A stretch of 64,000 nucleotides of DNA from Streptomyces sp. NBC_01498 (GCF_036327775.1 NZ_CP109598.1:4662001-4726000); one strand, 5' to 3'; counted from the stretch's first letter, positions 7,666-18,936 are shown. A program made the numbers and translations. The notes: a model not told the origin generated them from the letters alone.

Positions 7666-9872
7666 TGACCTCTCCCGGCAGGCGGGCCCCGTCCCACAAG
7701 CACGGCCAGCACAAGCAGAAGCAGGGGCGCGTCTCCCGGCGCAGGCTTCCCATGCGCTATCTGCTGCCGTCACTGCTCCTCGTCGCCCTTCTCGCGATGC
7801 TGATGCTGCGCGGCTATGTGCACAGCGAGATACTCGCGGACCACCGCGTACGTCCCCCGGACGCCACCGGCCAGGTGCCGGACCGGATACTCAAGGGCGG
7901 TCCCGTCATCGACGCGCGCGGCACGACCGCGGCCAAGGCGCTGAAGGTTCCCGACCGCAAACTCGTCCTGACCTTCGACGACGGTCCCGACCCGGAGTGG
8001 ACGCCCAAGGTCCTCGACAAGCTCAAGAAGTACAACGCGCACGGCGTGTTCTTCGTCACGGGCACGATGGCCTCGCGCCACCCGGATCTGGTGCGGCGGA
8101 TGGTCGACGAGGGCCACGAGGTGGGCCTGCACACCTTCAACCACCCGGACCTCGCGTACCAGACCAAGTCCCGTATCGACTGGGAGCTGACCCAGAACCA
8201 GCTCGCGCTCGCCGGCGCCGCCGGTATCCGCAGCTCGCTGTTCCGGCCCCCGTACTCCTCGTTCTCCGACGCGATGGACGACAAGTCCTGGCCCGTCACC
8301 GAGTACATCGGCAGCCTCGGCTACATCACCGTCCTCAACAACACCGACAGTGAGGACTGGAAACGTCCCGGGGTCGACGAGATCATCCGGCGGGCCGCGC
8401 CCAAGGGCACCAGTGGCTCCATCGTCCTGATGCACGACTCCGGCGGCGACCGCTCGCAGACCGTCGCCGCGCTCGACACGTTCCTGCCCGAGATGCAGGC
8501 CCGGGGCTTCGAGTTCGCCAACCTCACCGAGGCGCTGGGTGCCCCGAGCGCCCACACGCCCGTCTCCGGTGTCGAACTGCTCAAGGGCAAGGCGTTCGTC
8601 GGCGCCGTCGCCGTCTCGGAGGGCACCACCGCCGCCCTGGTGGCCGGGCTCGCCGCGATCGGCGTGCTGGTGATCGGGCGGTTCGGGCTGATGCTGGTGC
8701 TGTCCTTCGCCCACGCCCGCAAGGTGCGCGGGCGCGACTTCAGCTGGGGCCCGCCGGTCACCGAACCGGTGACGGTGCTCGTGCCCGCGTACAACGAACG
8801 CGAGTGCATCGCCAACACCGTCCGCTCACTGATGGAGAGCGACCACCCGATCGAGGTCATCGTCATCGACGACGGCTCGACGGACGGCACCGCGGACATC
8901 GTCGAGGCGATGTGGCTGCCGAACGTCCATGTCGTACGGCAGGTCAACGGCGGCAAGCCCGCCGCCCTCAACAACGGCATCGCGCACGCCAGTCACGACA
9001 TCGTCGTGATGATGGACGGCGACACCGTCTTCGAGCCGGCCACCGTCCGTGAGCTGGTCCAGCCGTTCGGCGACCCGGCCGTCGGCGCGGTCGCGGGCAA
9101 CGCCAAGGTCGGCAACCGCGACACCCTCATCGGCGCCTGGCAGCACATCGAGTACGTGATGGGCTTCAACCTCGACCGCCGCATGTACGACCTGCTGCGC
9201 TGCATGCCCACCATCCCCGGCGCCGTCGGCGCCTTCCGCCGCCAGGCCCTGGAACGGGTCGGCGGGATGAGCGAGGACACCCTCGCCGAGGACACCGACA
9301 TCACCATGGCCATGCACCGCGACGGCTGGCGGGTCGTGTACGCGGAGCGGGCACGCGCCTGGACCGAGGCGCCGGAGTCCGTGCAGCAGCTGTGGTCCCA
9401 GCGCTACCGCTGGAGCTACGGCACCATGCAGGCGATCTGGAAGCACCGCCGCGCCCTGATCGAACGCGGCCCCTCGGGGCGCTTCGGCCGTGTCGGACTC
9501 CCGCTGGTCTCGCTGTTCATGGTGCTGTTCCCGCTGCTGGCGCCGCTCATCGACGTGTTCCTGCTGTACGGCCTGGTCTTCGGCCCCACCGGCAACACGA
9601 TCCTCGCGTGGCTGGGCGTCCTGGCCGTCCAGGCGGTCTGCGCCGCGTACGCCTTCCGGCTCGACGGCGAGCGCATGGTCCATCTGATCTCGCTCCCGCT
9701 CCAGCAGGTCCTCTACCGGCAGCTCATGTACGTCGTCCTGCTCCAGTCCTGGATCACCGCCCTCACCGGCGGCCGGCTGCGCTGGCAGAAACTGCGCCGG
9801 ACCGGCGCGGTGGAGGCGCCGGGCGCCACGACCGCCCGGCGGACCGAGGGCATCCGGAGGCCGGTCGCATGA
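7665..9872 (+). CDS. matB: Bifunctional polysaccharide deacetylase / family 2 glycosyltransferase, MatB-like
   Basis: Membrane enzyme expected to polymerise and partly deacetylate a beta-linked N-acetylglucosamine polymer. 735 residues: basic N-terminus, a helix at about 32-48, an extracytoplasmic NodB deacetylase domain (TFDDGPD 103-109 with D105-D106; metal ligands HTFNH 156-160; RPPYS further on), a helix near 320-345, then a cytoplasmic GT2 domain with DDGSTDG (about 402), the DGD substrate/metal motif (MMDGDT, about 448), ED (EDTDIT, about 541) and QRYRW (about 579), and C-terminal membrane helices. The topology (deacetylase out, synthase in) fits PNAG synthesis in one chain. It is coupled to the genes on both sides. 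The identification as MatB rests on architecture plus synteny. Confidence 0.85.
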   Translation: MTSPGRRAPSHKHGQHKQKQGRVSRRRLPMRYLLPSLLLVALLAMLMLRGYVHSEILADHRVRPPDATGQVPDRILKGGPVIDARGTTAAKALKVPDRKLVLTFDDGPDPEWTPKVLDKLKKYNAHGVFFVTGTMASRHPDLVRRMVDEGHEVGLHTFNHPDLAYQTKSRIDWELTQNQLALAGAAGIRSSLFRPPYSSFSDAMDDKSWPVTEYIGSLGYITVLNNTDSEDWKRPGVDEIIRRAAPKGTSGSIVLMHDSGGDRSQTVAALDTFLPEMQARGFEFANLTEALGAPSAHTPVSGVELLKGKAFVGAVAVSEGTTAALVAGLAAIGVLVIGRFGLMLVLSFAHARKVRGRDFSWGPPVTEPVTVLVPAYNERECIANTVRSLMESDHPIEVIVIDDGSTDGTADIVEAMWLPNVHVVRQVNGGKPAALNNGIAHASHDIVVMMDGDTVFEPATVRELVQPFGDPAVGAVAGNAKVGNRDTLIGAWQHIEYVMGFNLDRRMYDLLRCMPTIPGAVGAFRRQALERVGGMSEDTLAEDTDITMAMHRDGWRVVYAERARAWTEAPESVQQLWSQRYRWSYGTMQAIWKHRRALIERGPSGRFGRVGLPLVSLFMVLFPLLAPLIDVFLLYGLVFGPTGNTILAWLGVLAVQAVCAAYAFRLDGERMVHLISLPLQQVLYRQLMYVVLLQSWITALTGGRLRWQKLRRTGAVEAPGATTARRTEGIRRPVA

Positions 9873-11296
9873 GCGGCGGCACGATCGACACGGCGGGGCC
9901 CGGCGGGAGCGCCGGGGGCGTTCCGCGGGCCAGGCACAAGGCGCAGGGACCGGCGGGCACCCCGGCGGGCGCGGAAGCTGCGGTACGGCCCTCCGGGCGT
10001 GACCGCTATCTCGACCTGCTGCGCACCGTCGCCCTGGGCCGGGTGGTGATCTACCACCTCTTCGGGTGGGCCTGGCTGACGATCCTCTTCCCGTCCATGG
10101 GCGTGATGTTCGCGCTGGCGGGCTCGCTGATGGCGCGCTCGCTGGGCCGGCCGTCGCTCGGCGTGATCCGGTCCCGGATGCGGCGGCTGCTGCCGCCGAT
10201 GTGGGCGTTCGCGCTGGTGGTCGTCCCGGTGATGTTCGCGATGGGCTGGAAGCCGGTCAGGGAGGAGGGCCTGTGGTGGTTCCTCAAGCTGGCCAACTAC
10301 CTCTTCCCGGTGGGGGCCCCGCCGTACCCGTGGGAGAGCGGGGACCCCGGCGGTCTGCTCGACCAGACCTGGGCGGACCAGGCTGCGGGCCCGCTCTGGT
10401 ACATCCGTGCCTACCTGTGGTTCGTGCTGGCCTCGCCGCTGCTGCTGTGGGCCTTCCGGCGGGTGCCGTGGGCCACGCTGCTGGCGCCGCTCGCGCTGAC
10501 GGCGGTCATCGGCACCGGACTGGTGGAGATCCCCGGCGAGACCGGTGAGGCGCTCACGGACTTCGCGGTCTACGGCGCCTGCTGGATCCTCGGATTCGCC
10601 CACAACGACGGCCTGTTCACCCGGGTACCGCGCTACATCACGATCTCGCTGGCCACGTTCACCATGGCCTTCGGGCTCTGGTGGGCCTCCGGGCATCTCA
10701 CCGACGAGGGCTGGAACCTGGACGAGATCCCGCTGGCCCAGGCGACCTGGTCGCTGGGGTTCTGCGCGATCCTGCTCCAGTACGCGCCCGCCTGGCGGCA
10801 GTTGCCGGGCAGGCTGGCGCGGTACGACTCCACGATCACGCTGGCCAACAACCGTGCCGTGACGATCTACCTCTGGCACAACCTGCTGATCATGGCGACC
10901 TTCCCGCTCATCGACCTGCTCTACGAGGTCCCGGGTCTGTCGGACCACAGCGACCTGATCGACCGGGCGTACGACGTGCTGCCGCTGGTGCTGATCTGGC
11001 CGCTGCTGGCGGTGGCGATCCTGGCCTTCGGGTGGGTCGAGGACGTCGCGGCGAAGCGGCGGCCGAGGCTCTGGCCCAACGGCTCGAAGGGCTCCGACGG
11101 CTCGAAGGACTCCCGGGGCTCCGGGGACTCCCGGGGCGGCGGGGCCCTCAAGGACGCGGACGGGCCCCGGGGCGCGGACGGGCCGGGATTCCCGCAGGAC
11201 CCGGGGAGCCGCCCTGGGTTCCCGGGGATCGCCGGGAGCCCGGGGACGGGCGGGGACGGCGCCGGGCGGACGGGCGGGCGGCACGGGCGCGTGTGA
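9869..11296 (+). CDS. Acyltransferase-3 family membrane protein
   Basis: 475 residues. After a short low-complexity N-terminus, the segment DRYLDLLRTVALGRVVIYHLFGW matches the start of acyltransferase-3 (OafA/YrhL-like) proteins, which O-acylate sugars at the membrane; about ten hydrophobic helices follow up to about residue 390. The last 70 or so residues are a Gly/Ser/Asp/Pro-rich tail that looks collagen-like (GSKGSDGSKDSRGSG). ATG 9869 overlaps the synthase stop (ATGA), so it is the third gene of a coupled operon. O-acetylation or another acyl decoration of the mat polysaccharide is the natural inference but is unproven. Confidence 0.82.
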   Translation: MSGGTIDTAGPGGSAGGVPRARHKAQGPAGTPAGAEAAVRPSGRDRYLDLLRTVALGRVVIYHLFGWAWLTILFPSMGVMFALAGSLMARSLGRPSLGVIRSRMRRLLPPMWAFALVVVPVMFAMGWKPVREEGLWWFLKLANYLFPVGAPPYPWESGDPGGLLDQTWADQAAGPLWYIRAYLWFVLASPLLLWAFRRVPWATLLAPLALTAVIGTGLVEIPGETGEALTDFAVYGACWILGFAHNDGLFTRVPRYITISLATFTMAFGLWWASGHLTDEGWNLDEIPLAQATWSLGFCAILLQYAPAWRQLPGRLARYDSTITLANNRAVTIYLWHNLLIMATFPLIDLLYEVPGLSDHSDLIDRAYDVLPLVLIWPLLAVAILAFGWVEDVAAKRRPRLWPNGSKGSDGSKDSRGSGDSRGGGALKDADGPRGADGPGFPQDPGSRPGFPGIAGSPGTGGDGAGRTGGRHGRV

Positions 11297-11362
11297 CCAG
11301 CGCCGGGTGACCGTCCGTGGATCGGGGCCTTCGCTGAGGTATCGAACCGGAAGGGGGGCGTC

Positions 11363-11377
11363 TATTTTAATCGGATG
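11363..11377 (+). promoter_or_regulatory. Possible -10 giving a leaderless mRNA
   Basis: TATTTT at 11363-11368 is one of the most AT-rich hexamers in the window and lies exactly 6 bases before ATG 11375, the distance expected if transcription starts at the A of the ATG. The GGAAGGGGGG stretch (11349-11358) is too far upstream (16 bases) to be a good ribosome site. The -35 is poor. Confidence 0.4.
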
Positions 11378-11902
11378 GTCAACGACTCCCTTCCGTTCCG
11401 GCCCGCGCGAGCGGAAGACGCCGGCCCCCTCGCCGAGGCCCTGCTGCGCAACAGGGACCACATGGGTCCCTGGTCGCCCGACCACCCCGCCGACTTCTTC
11501 ACCCCGGAGGCGCAGGCCCACCGGCTGGCCGACCCCTCCGCCCTGCGCTGGCACTACCTCGACGGCGACGCCGTGGTGGGCCAGGCGACCCTCTCCACGC
11601 TCGTCCTCGGACCGTTCCGCAGCGCCGACATCGGCTACTGGATCGACGCCGCGTACACCCGGCGCGGGCTGGCCACCCGGGCCGTCGAGGAGGTCTGCCG
11701 GGCCGCTCTGGAGGATCTGGGCCTGCACCGTGTCGAGGCCAGCACGATGCCGTCCAACACCGGTTCACGGCGGGTCCTGGCCGCCTGCGGATTCGAGCTG
11801 ATCGGGACGGCGCCGAACTACCTGCACATCGACGGCGCCTGGCGCGACCACGAGCTCTTCCAGCGGATTCTGCACGACGGACCCCCCAACACCGCGCCGT
11901 GA
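11375..11902 (+). CDS. GNAT family N-acetyltransferase, RimJ/RimL type
   Basis: 175 residues with the RimJ/RimL-like GNAT fold: LPFRPARAEDAGPLAEALLRN at the N-terminus, the IGYWIDAAYTRRGLATRA acetyl-CoA loop in the middle (R/Q-x-x-G-x-A motif as RRGLAT) and HRVEASTMPSNTGSRRVLAACGFELIG, the usual GNAT C-terminal half. Members acetylate N-terminal amines of ribosomal proteins or small amines; the substrate cannot be read from sequence. It stands alone, 79 bases after the operon above. Confidence 0.88.
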   Translation: MVNDSLPFRPARAEDAGPLAEALLRNRDHMGPWSPDHPADFFTPEAQAHRLADPSALRWHYLDGDAVVGQATLSTLVLGPFRSADIGYWIDAAYTRRGLATRAVEEVCRAALEDLGLHRVEASTMPSNTGSRRVLAACGFELIGTAPNYLHIDGAWRDHELFQRILHDGPPNTAP

Positions 11903-12019
11903 GCCGCCCGATTCGCGGAAAGCGGCCGAAGTGAGACGCCTTCCGAGGGGTTTCGTCCGCGTTCCTGGGCATGCACTCTGGAAGAACGCGGCAGGACGGT
12001 GCGAGGCGGTGACAGGCAC

Positions 12020-12622
12020 ATGACTACGGGCGTGGGCTCGTACGAGTGGCGATTCGACTCCGGGCGCCTGTGCCTGGATCTGGTCGCCACCGGGGAACCG
12101 GCCCCGAAGGGGTTCGAGGAGCATCCACGGGCCGACGACGCCGGACTCCTCGGCCGCTGGCTCACCCGCTCCGGCCTGGTGCCACCGGGTACCCCGCTGG
12201 CCGCCGTCGACACCGGCTGGGTCCGGCGCTTCGCCGAACTGCGCGACTGCGTCGGCCAGTTGGTGCGCGCCGAGATCGACGGGCGGTACGCGGCGGCGGC
12301 GCTGGAGCGCGTCAACGTGATCGCCGCCGGTGCCCCGCCCGGCATCAGGGCCGTACGCGAACCGGGCGGCGCGCTCGTCCGGACACTGTGCGCCGAGCCC
12401 GAGTGCGGCGCGCTGCTGGCTGCGGTGGCACGCGACACGGTGGACCTGCTGACCGACCCGGTCGCGCGGGCCGGGCTGCGGCAGTGCGAGGGCGACAGCT
12501 GCCGCCGGGTGTATCTGGACACCTCGCGCGGGCGGCGCCGCCGCTGGTGCTCCAGCGAGGTGTGCGGCAACCGGGAACGGGTCGCCCGGCACCGGCGACG
12601 GGCGGCGGTCGCCCGCGCCTGA
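12020..12622 (+). CDS. CGNR zinc-finger (ABATE domain) putative regulator
   Basis: 200 residues. The N-terminal ABATE-type domain (YEWRFDSGRLCLDLVATG) is followed by a C-terminal CGNR zinc finger: CEGDSCRR, then CSSEVCGNRERVARHRRR, with four cysteines and the eponymous Cys-Gly-Asn-Arg. Such proteins are thought to be stress-linked transcription regulators. ATG 12020 with GAGG at 12003-12006 is preferred; an upstream in-frame GTG (11999) has its purine run only 2 bases away. No target is evident from the neighbours. Confidence 0.85.
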   Translation: MTTGVGSYEWRFDSGRLCLDLVATGEPAPKGFEEHPRADDAGLLGRWLTRSGLVPPGTPLAAVDTGWVRRFAELRDCVGQLVRAEIDGRYAAAALERVNVIAAGAPPGIRAVREPGGALVRTLCAEPECGALLAAVARDTVDLLTDPVARAGLRQCEGDSCRRVYLDTSRGRRRRWCSSEVCGNRERVARHRRRAAVARA

Positions 12623-12733
12623 GAAAAACGCGAAGATTTCCGCCTCGCGGTTGAGCAGATCACCGAAGCCGCCCGTAAGAGACCTGTGATGGGAACAACC
12701 AGCCATCTCAAGGACTCGACCCGGGAGGTTCAG

Positions 12734-13321
12734 GTGCGCAAGGATGCGGCCGTGGCCGACGACCGACCTCACCGGGCCAGGCACCGGAGCGAGGCACAGC
12801 GCACCAGCACGTCCCCGCCGGACGAGGAGTTGATGCGAGCCCTCTACCGGGAGCACGCCGGACCCCTGCTCGCCTATGTTCTGCGGCTCGTCGCGGGTGA
12901 CCGCCAGCGGGCCGAGGACGTCGTGCAGGAGACGCTCATCCGTGCCTGGAAGAACGCCGGTCAGCTCAACCGGGCGACCGGCTCTGTCCGACCCTGGCTG
13001 GTGACGGTCGCCCGACGCATCGTCATCGACGCTCACCGCAGCCGGCAGGCCCGGCCGCAGGAGGTCGACCCGTCGCCGCTGGAGGTCATGCCCGCGGAGG
13101 ACGAGATCGACAAGGCGTTGTGGTTGATGACGCTCTCTGATGCCCTCGATGATTTGACCCCCGCCCACCGGGAAGTTCTGGTGGAGACGTACTTCAAGGG
13201 ACGCACGGTCAACGAGGCCGCCGAGACGCTTGGCATACCCAGTGGCACCGTGCGGTCGCGTGTGTTCTACGCACTGCGTTCCATGAAGCTCGCACTGGAG
13301 GAGAGGGGGGTCTCGGCATGA
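12734..13321 (+). CDS. sigU: ECF sigma factor, SigU-like
   Basis: RNA polymerase sigma factor of the ECF group. Start GTG 12734 is chosen because a strong GGGAGG (12723-12728) sits 5 bases upstream; a longer form from ATG 12689 would lack a good ribosome site. 195 residues: region 2 (ELMRALYREHAGPLLAYVLR, then DVVQETLIRAWKN) and region 4 (LTPAHREVLVETYF, then TVNEAAETLGIPSGTVRSRV) are intact. The stop overlaps the ATG of the next gene (ATGA), a zinc anti-sigma factor. In S. coelicolor the sigma factor beside the helD / malic enzyme / hup genes is SigU, which affects secretion and differentiation; the symbol rests on that synteny. Confidence 0.85.
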   Translation: MRKDAAVADDRPHRARHRSEAQRTSTSPPDEELMRALYREHAGPLLAYVLRLVAGDRQRAEDVVQETLIRAWKNAGQLNRATGSVRPWLVTVARRIVIDAHRSRQARPQEVDPSPLEVMPAEDEIDKALWLMTLSDALDDLTPAHREVLVETYFKGRTVNEAAETLGIPSGTVRSRVFYALRSMKLALEERGVSA

Positions 13322-14220
13322 CCACGTACGAACAGTCCGGGCAGGACGACGGCACGATCACGCACGACGCGGCGGCGGCGTACGCGCTCGGCATCCTGGA
13401 CGACGCCGACGCCACCGCCTTCGAGGCGCACCTGGCGGGCTGCCATGTCTGCGCCCTCCATCTGGAGGAGTTCGCGGGGATGGAGCCGATGCTCGCCCTG
13501 CTGAAGGACAATCCGGACCCCGTCGGCCAGTCCTCGCCGTTCGGCCGGTCCGACCCGTTCGGCCGCTCCGACCCGTTCGCCGGAGCCGACCCCTTCGGCG
13601 GCCCCGCCCCCGCCCCCGTGCCCGCCCCGTTCGGCCGCGGCACCGCCCCGGAGCCCTCCGTCTCCATGCAGCCGAGCCCGCGCCTCCTCGGGCGGCTCGT
13701 CGACGAGGTCGCGGAGAAGCGCGCCAAGCGTCGGCGCCGCTCGATGTACCTGGTCGCCGCCGCGGCGGCCCTGGTCATCGGCGGCCCCACCATCGCCGTG
13801 GTGACCACCTCCGGCGGTGGCACGAGCAATCAGGCCGCCGACCCGCACCCCACCAGCCCCGCCGAGGACGCCTTCTTCGAGCACATGACGGAGAAGGTCG
13901 CCGCCACCGACCCCACGACGAAGGTCAGCGCCACCGTCGGCACCGAGCCCAAGGGCTGGGGCACCCACGCCGTCCTGGAGCTGAAGAACGTCAAGGGCCC
14001 GCTGAAGTGCAGCCTCGTCGCCGTCTCCAAGACCGGCGAGGAGGAGGTCGTCACGTCCTGGTCCGTCCCGACGTGGGGCTACGGCCTCCCGGACAGCCCG
14101 CACGAGTCGGCCAAGAACCCGCTGTACGTGCACGGCGGCTCGGCCATGAACCGGGACGACATCGACCACTTCGAGGTCCGGACCTTCGACGGCCGGGCTC
14201 TGGTGGAGGTCGAGGCCTGA
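13318..14220 (+). CDS. rsuA: Zinc-binding transmembrane anti-sigma factor, RsuA-like
   Basis: Presumed to hold the upstream sigma factor at the membrane. 300 residues: an N-terminal ZAS domain with the HxxxCxxC pattern (HLAGCHVCALHLEEF), a repetitive linker (FGRSDPFGRSDPFAGADPFGG), a basic stretch KRAKRRRRS, one helix (MYLVAAAAALVIGGPTIAVV, about 143-162) and an outer domain of about 130 residues. The outer domain (KGWGTHAVLELKNVKGPLKCSLVAVSKTGEEEVVTSWSVP) is the likely sensor part. Coupled translation with the sigma gene fixes a near 1:1 ratio. Confidence 0.87.
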   Translation: MTTYEQSGQDDGTITHDAAAAYALGILDDADATAFEAHLAGCHVCALHLEEFAGMEPMLALLKDNPDPVGQSSPFGRSDPFGRSDPFAGADPFGGPAPAPVPAPFGRGTAPEPSVSMQPSPRLLGRLVDEVAEKRAKRRRRSMYLVAAAAALVIGGPTIAVVTTSGGGTSNQAADPHPTSPAEDAFFEHMTEKVAATDPTTKVSATVGTEPKGWGTHAVLELKNVKGPLKCSLVAVSKTGEEEVVTSWSVPTWGYGLPDSPHESAKNPLYVHGGSAMNRDDIDHFEVRTFDGRALVEVEA

Positions 14221-14226
14221 CATACC

Positions 14227-14278
14227 GGCCCCCTTCGCGTACGGTTGACGGCTGCCCAGTGCACGTCAGAAGGGGGCC
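14227..14278 (+). promoter_or_regulatory. Hairpin covering the helD ribosome site
   Basis: GGCCCCCTTC (14227-14236) is perfectly complementary to GAAGGGGGCC (14269-14278). The second arm contains the AGGGGG that serves as the Shine-Dalgarno for GTG 14282. Folding would hide the ribosome site, or act as a weak terminator for the sigU operon. The 32-base loop contains TTGACG (14245-14250). Confidence 0.45.
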
Positions 14279-14281
14279 TCG

Positions 14282-16798
<2,517 letters not shown>

Positions 16799-16941
16799 CC
16801 GGGGCGGTGGCCCCGGGCCGGCCCGTGCGCGCGGGAATCCATTTCCGGGGCGGTTTGTTAGCCTGGTGTTGGCACCGGCCCGATCCAAGCCCCCGGGCCC
16901 AACCTTCGTCGCTTCGAGCGACCACTTGCCGCGAGGCGAGC

Positions 16942-17022
16942 ATGGCGGGTCGGTGTCACTTTCTTCCTCCGGGCAGCTCCGGGGGCCTCCGGGCTCCGCC
17001 GTTGGGTTCTTTTTCTTCTTAG
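16942..17022 (+). CDS. Candidate 26-residue small ORF in the malic enzyme upstream region
   Basis: ATG 16942 is preceded at 6 bases by GAGG (16933-16936) and reads 26 codons rich in Gly/Pro/Ser (starting MAGRCHFLPP) to TAG 17020-17022. A pyrimidine-rich stretch encodes its end, and a perfect terminator-like hairpin follows 36 bases later. It lacks clear codon-position bias at this length, so it may be chance. No similarity is recognised. Confidence 0.3.
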   Translation: MAGRCHFLPPGSSGGLRAPPLGSFSS

Positions 17023-17058
17023 AGTTCACGGACAATCCCCGGCACACGCCTTCACAGG

Positions 17059-17093
17059 AGCGGGTCCGCGTCACAGACTGACGCGGACCCGCT
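17059..17093 (+). terminator. Perfect hairpin between helD and the malic enzyme gene
   Basis: 15-bp perfect inverted repeat (17059-17073 and 17079-17093), loop CAGAC. It is 260 bases after the helD stop and 140 before the malic enzyme start. It could terminate helD read-through, end a short transcript carrying the small ORF at 16942, or act as an attenuator for the malic enzyme gene. The rest of 16799-17233 shows only a TAGCCT hexamer near 16859 as a possible -10. Confidence 0.75.
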
Positions 17094-17233
17094 TCCGTCT
17101 CCCGGCCCGCTCTCCCGGTTTCACCCCCGTTACCGCCTACCAGCAGGTAGGTGCGACCATCGGACGGTTCCGCCGGACGCCCGGCGCGAGGCGGGGCGGC
17201 AAGTGAAGCCAGGGAAAGCAGAGGAACACGGTC

Positions 17234-18667
17234 ATGGCAACGGCGCCAAGCGTCTCGTACTCGATGACGGTCAGACTGGAGGTGCCCGCGAGCGGTACCG
17301 CGGTCTCCCAGCTGACCACGGCCGTGGAATCCTCCGGCGGTTCGGTGACCGGTCTGGACGTCACCGCGTCCGGCCACGAGAAGCTGCGGATCGACGTCAC
17401 CATCGCCGCCAGCTCCACCAGCCACGCCGACGAGATCGTCGAGGAGCTGCGCGGCATCGAGGGCGTCACCCTCGGGAAGGTCTCCGACCGTACGTTCCTG
17501 ATGCACCTCGGTGGCAAGATCGAGATGCAGTCCAAGCACCCCATCCGCAACCGTGACGACCTCTCCATGGTCTACACGCCGGGGGTGGCCCGCGTCTGCA
17601 TGGCGATCGCCGAGAACCCCGAGGACGCCCGCCGGCTGACCATCAAGCGCAACTCCGTCGCGGTCGTCACCGACGGCTCCGCGGTGCTGGGCCTCGGCAA
17701 CATCGGCCCCATGGCCGCGCTGCCCGTGATGGAGGGCAAGGCGGCCCTCTTCAAGCGCTTCGCCGGGATCGACGCGTGGCCGATCTGTCTCGACACCCAG
17801 GACACCGACGAGATCGTCGCGATCGTCAAGGCCATCGCGCCGGGCTTCGCCGGGATCAACCTGGAGGACATCTCCGCGCCCCGCTGCTTCGAGATCGAGG
17901 CCCGGCTGCGTGAGGCCCTGGACATCCCGGTCTTCCACGACGACCAGCACGGCACGGCGATCGTGGTGCTCGCCGCGCTGACCAACGCCCTGCGGGTGGT
18001 CGGCAAGGCGATCGAGGACGTACGGGTCGTCATGTCGGGCGCCGGTGCCGCCGGTACAGCGATTCTGAAACTTCTTATCGCGGCCGGCGTCAAGCACGCC
18101 GTCGTCGCCGACATCCACGGCGTGGTCCACGCGGGCCGCACCGACCTGGTGGCCGCGACCGCCGACTCGCCCCTGCGCTGGATCGCCGACAACACCAACC
18201 CGGAGGGCGTCACCGGCACCCTCAAGGAGGCCGTGGTCGACGCGGACGTGTTCATCGGCGTATCGGCCCCGAACGTGCTCGACGGCGGCGACGTCGCGGC
18301 CATGGCCGACGGCGCGATCGTCTTCGCGCTGGCCAACCCCGACCCCGAGGTCGACCCGGCAATCGCCCGCGAGACGGCGGCAGTTGTGGCCACCGGGCGC
18401 TCCGACTTCCCCAACCAGATCAACAACGTCCTGGTCTTCCCGGGCGTCTTCCGGGGCCTCCTCGACGCCCAGTCACGCACCGTCAACACCGAGATGATGC
18501 TGGCCGCCGCGGCGGCCCTCGCGGACGTCGTCACCGGTGACGAACTCAACCCGAACTACATCGTCCCCTCGGTCTTCAACGACAAGGTCGCGGGCGCCGT
18601 GGCCGGTGCCGTACGCACCGCCGCCAAGGCCGCCGGGCCCGCTGTGACCGCCGCCACGTCCGTCTGA
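17234..18667 (+). CDS. NAD(P)-dependent malic enzyme with N-terminal ACT domain
   Basis: Oxidative decarboxylation of malate to pyruvate, supplying pyruvate and reducing power. 477 residues. An ACT-type regulatory domain occupies about 8-85 (MTVRLEVPASGTAVSQLTTAVE, LRIDVTIAASS), which suggests allosteric control by a small molecule. The catalytic part has MVYTPGVARVC, the NAD-binding region VLGLGNIGP, the metal site NLEDISAPRCFEIE and FHDDQHGTAIV, and the Rossmann motif SGAGAAGTAIL. ATG 17234 is preceded by AGAGGAA. S. coelicolor has separate NAD and NADP enzymes; which one this is cannot be settled by eye. Confidence 0.93.
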   Translation: MATAPSVSYSMTVRLEVPASGTAVSQLTTAVESSGGSVTGLDVTASGHEKLRIDVTIAASSTSHADEIVEELRGIEGVTLGKVSDRTFLMHLGGKIEMQSKHPIRNRDDLSMVYTPGVARVCMAIAENPEDARRLTIKRNSVAVVTDGSAVLGLGNIGPMAALPVMEGKAALFKRFAGIDAWPICLDTQDTDEIVAIVKAIAPGFAGINLEDISAPRCFEIEARLREALDIPVFHDDQHGTAIVVLAALTNALRVVGKAIEDVRVVMSGAGAAGTAILKLLIAAGVKHAVVADIHGVVHAGRTDLVAATADSPLRWIADNTNPEGVTGTLKEAVVDADVFIGVSAPNVLDGGDVAAMADGAIVFALANPDPEVDPAIARETAAVVATGRSDFPNQINNVLVFPGVFRGLLDAQSRTVNTEMMLAAAAALADVVTGDELNPNYIVPSVFNDKVAGAVAGAVRTAAKAAGPAVTAATSV

Positions 18668-18708
18668 CGCCCGGCGCGTCGCGATTCGCGGCACCGTGAC
18701 CCCACCTC

Positions 18709-18714
18709 TAGGGT
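18709..18714 (+). promoter_or_regulatory. Candidate -10 for hup
   Basis: TAGGGT at 18709-18714 matches the common Streptomyces -10; a TTCGCG 18 bases upstream (18685-18690) is a weak -35. It would give a leader of about 215 bases for the HU gene. That leader is GC-rich with several short GGGG/CCCC complementarities. Confidence 0.35.
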
Positions 18715-18936
18715 GACGGACCATGAGCCCGCTGCTCCACGGGGGTTTCAGGGCCCGGATTGGCTTTCCCGCCGCTGGTGGGGGCAGGATGCTTTCCCAG
18801 GGACTATGTCCCGGGGATACCCCACTGGGGCGCAGGACCCGAAGGACAGACCCGGTCACGGGGATTGTCGGAGGGGCCTGGCAGCATCGGCTTCGATCTC
18901 ACGCCTCACACGCAAGAAGAACACGGGAGTAACAAA

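Noticed and set aside
12686..12733. Longer N-terminus for the SigU-like sigma factor from GTG 12686 or ATG 12689
   Set aside because: No good ribosome site there, whereas GGGAGG lies 5 bases before GTG 12734; start mapping would settle it.
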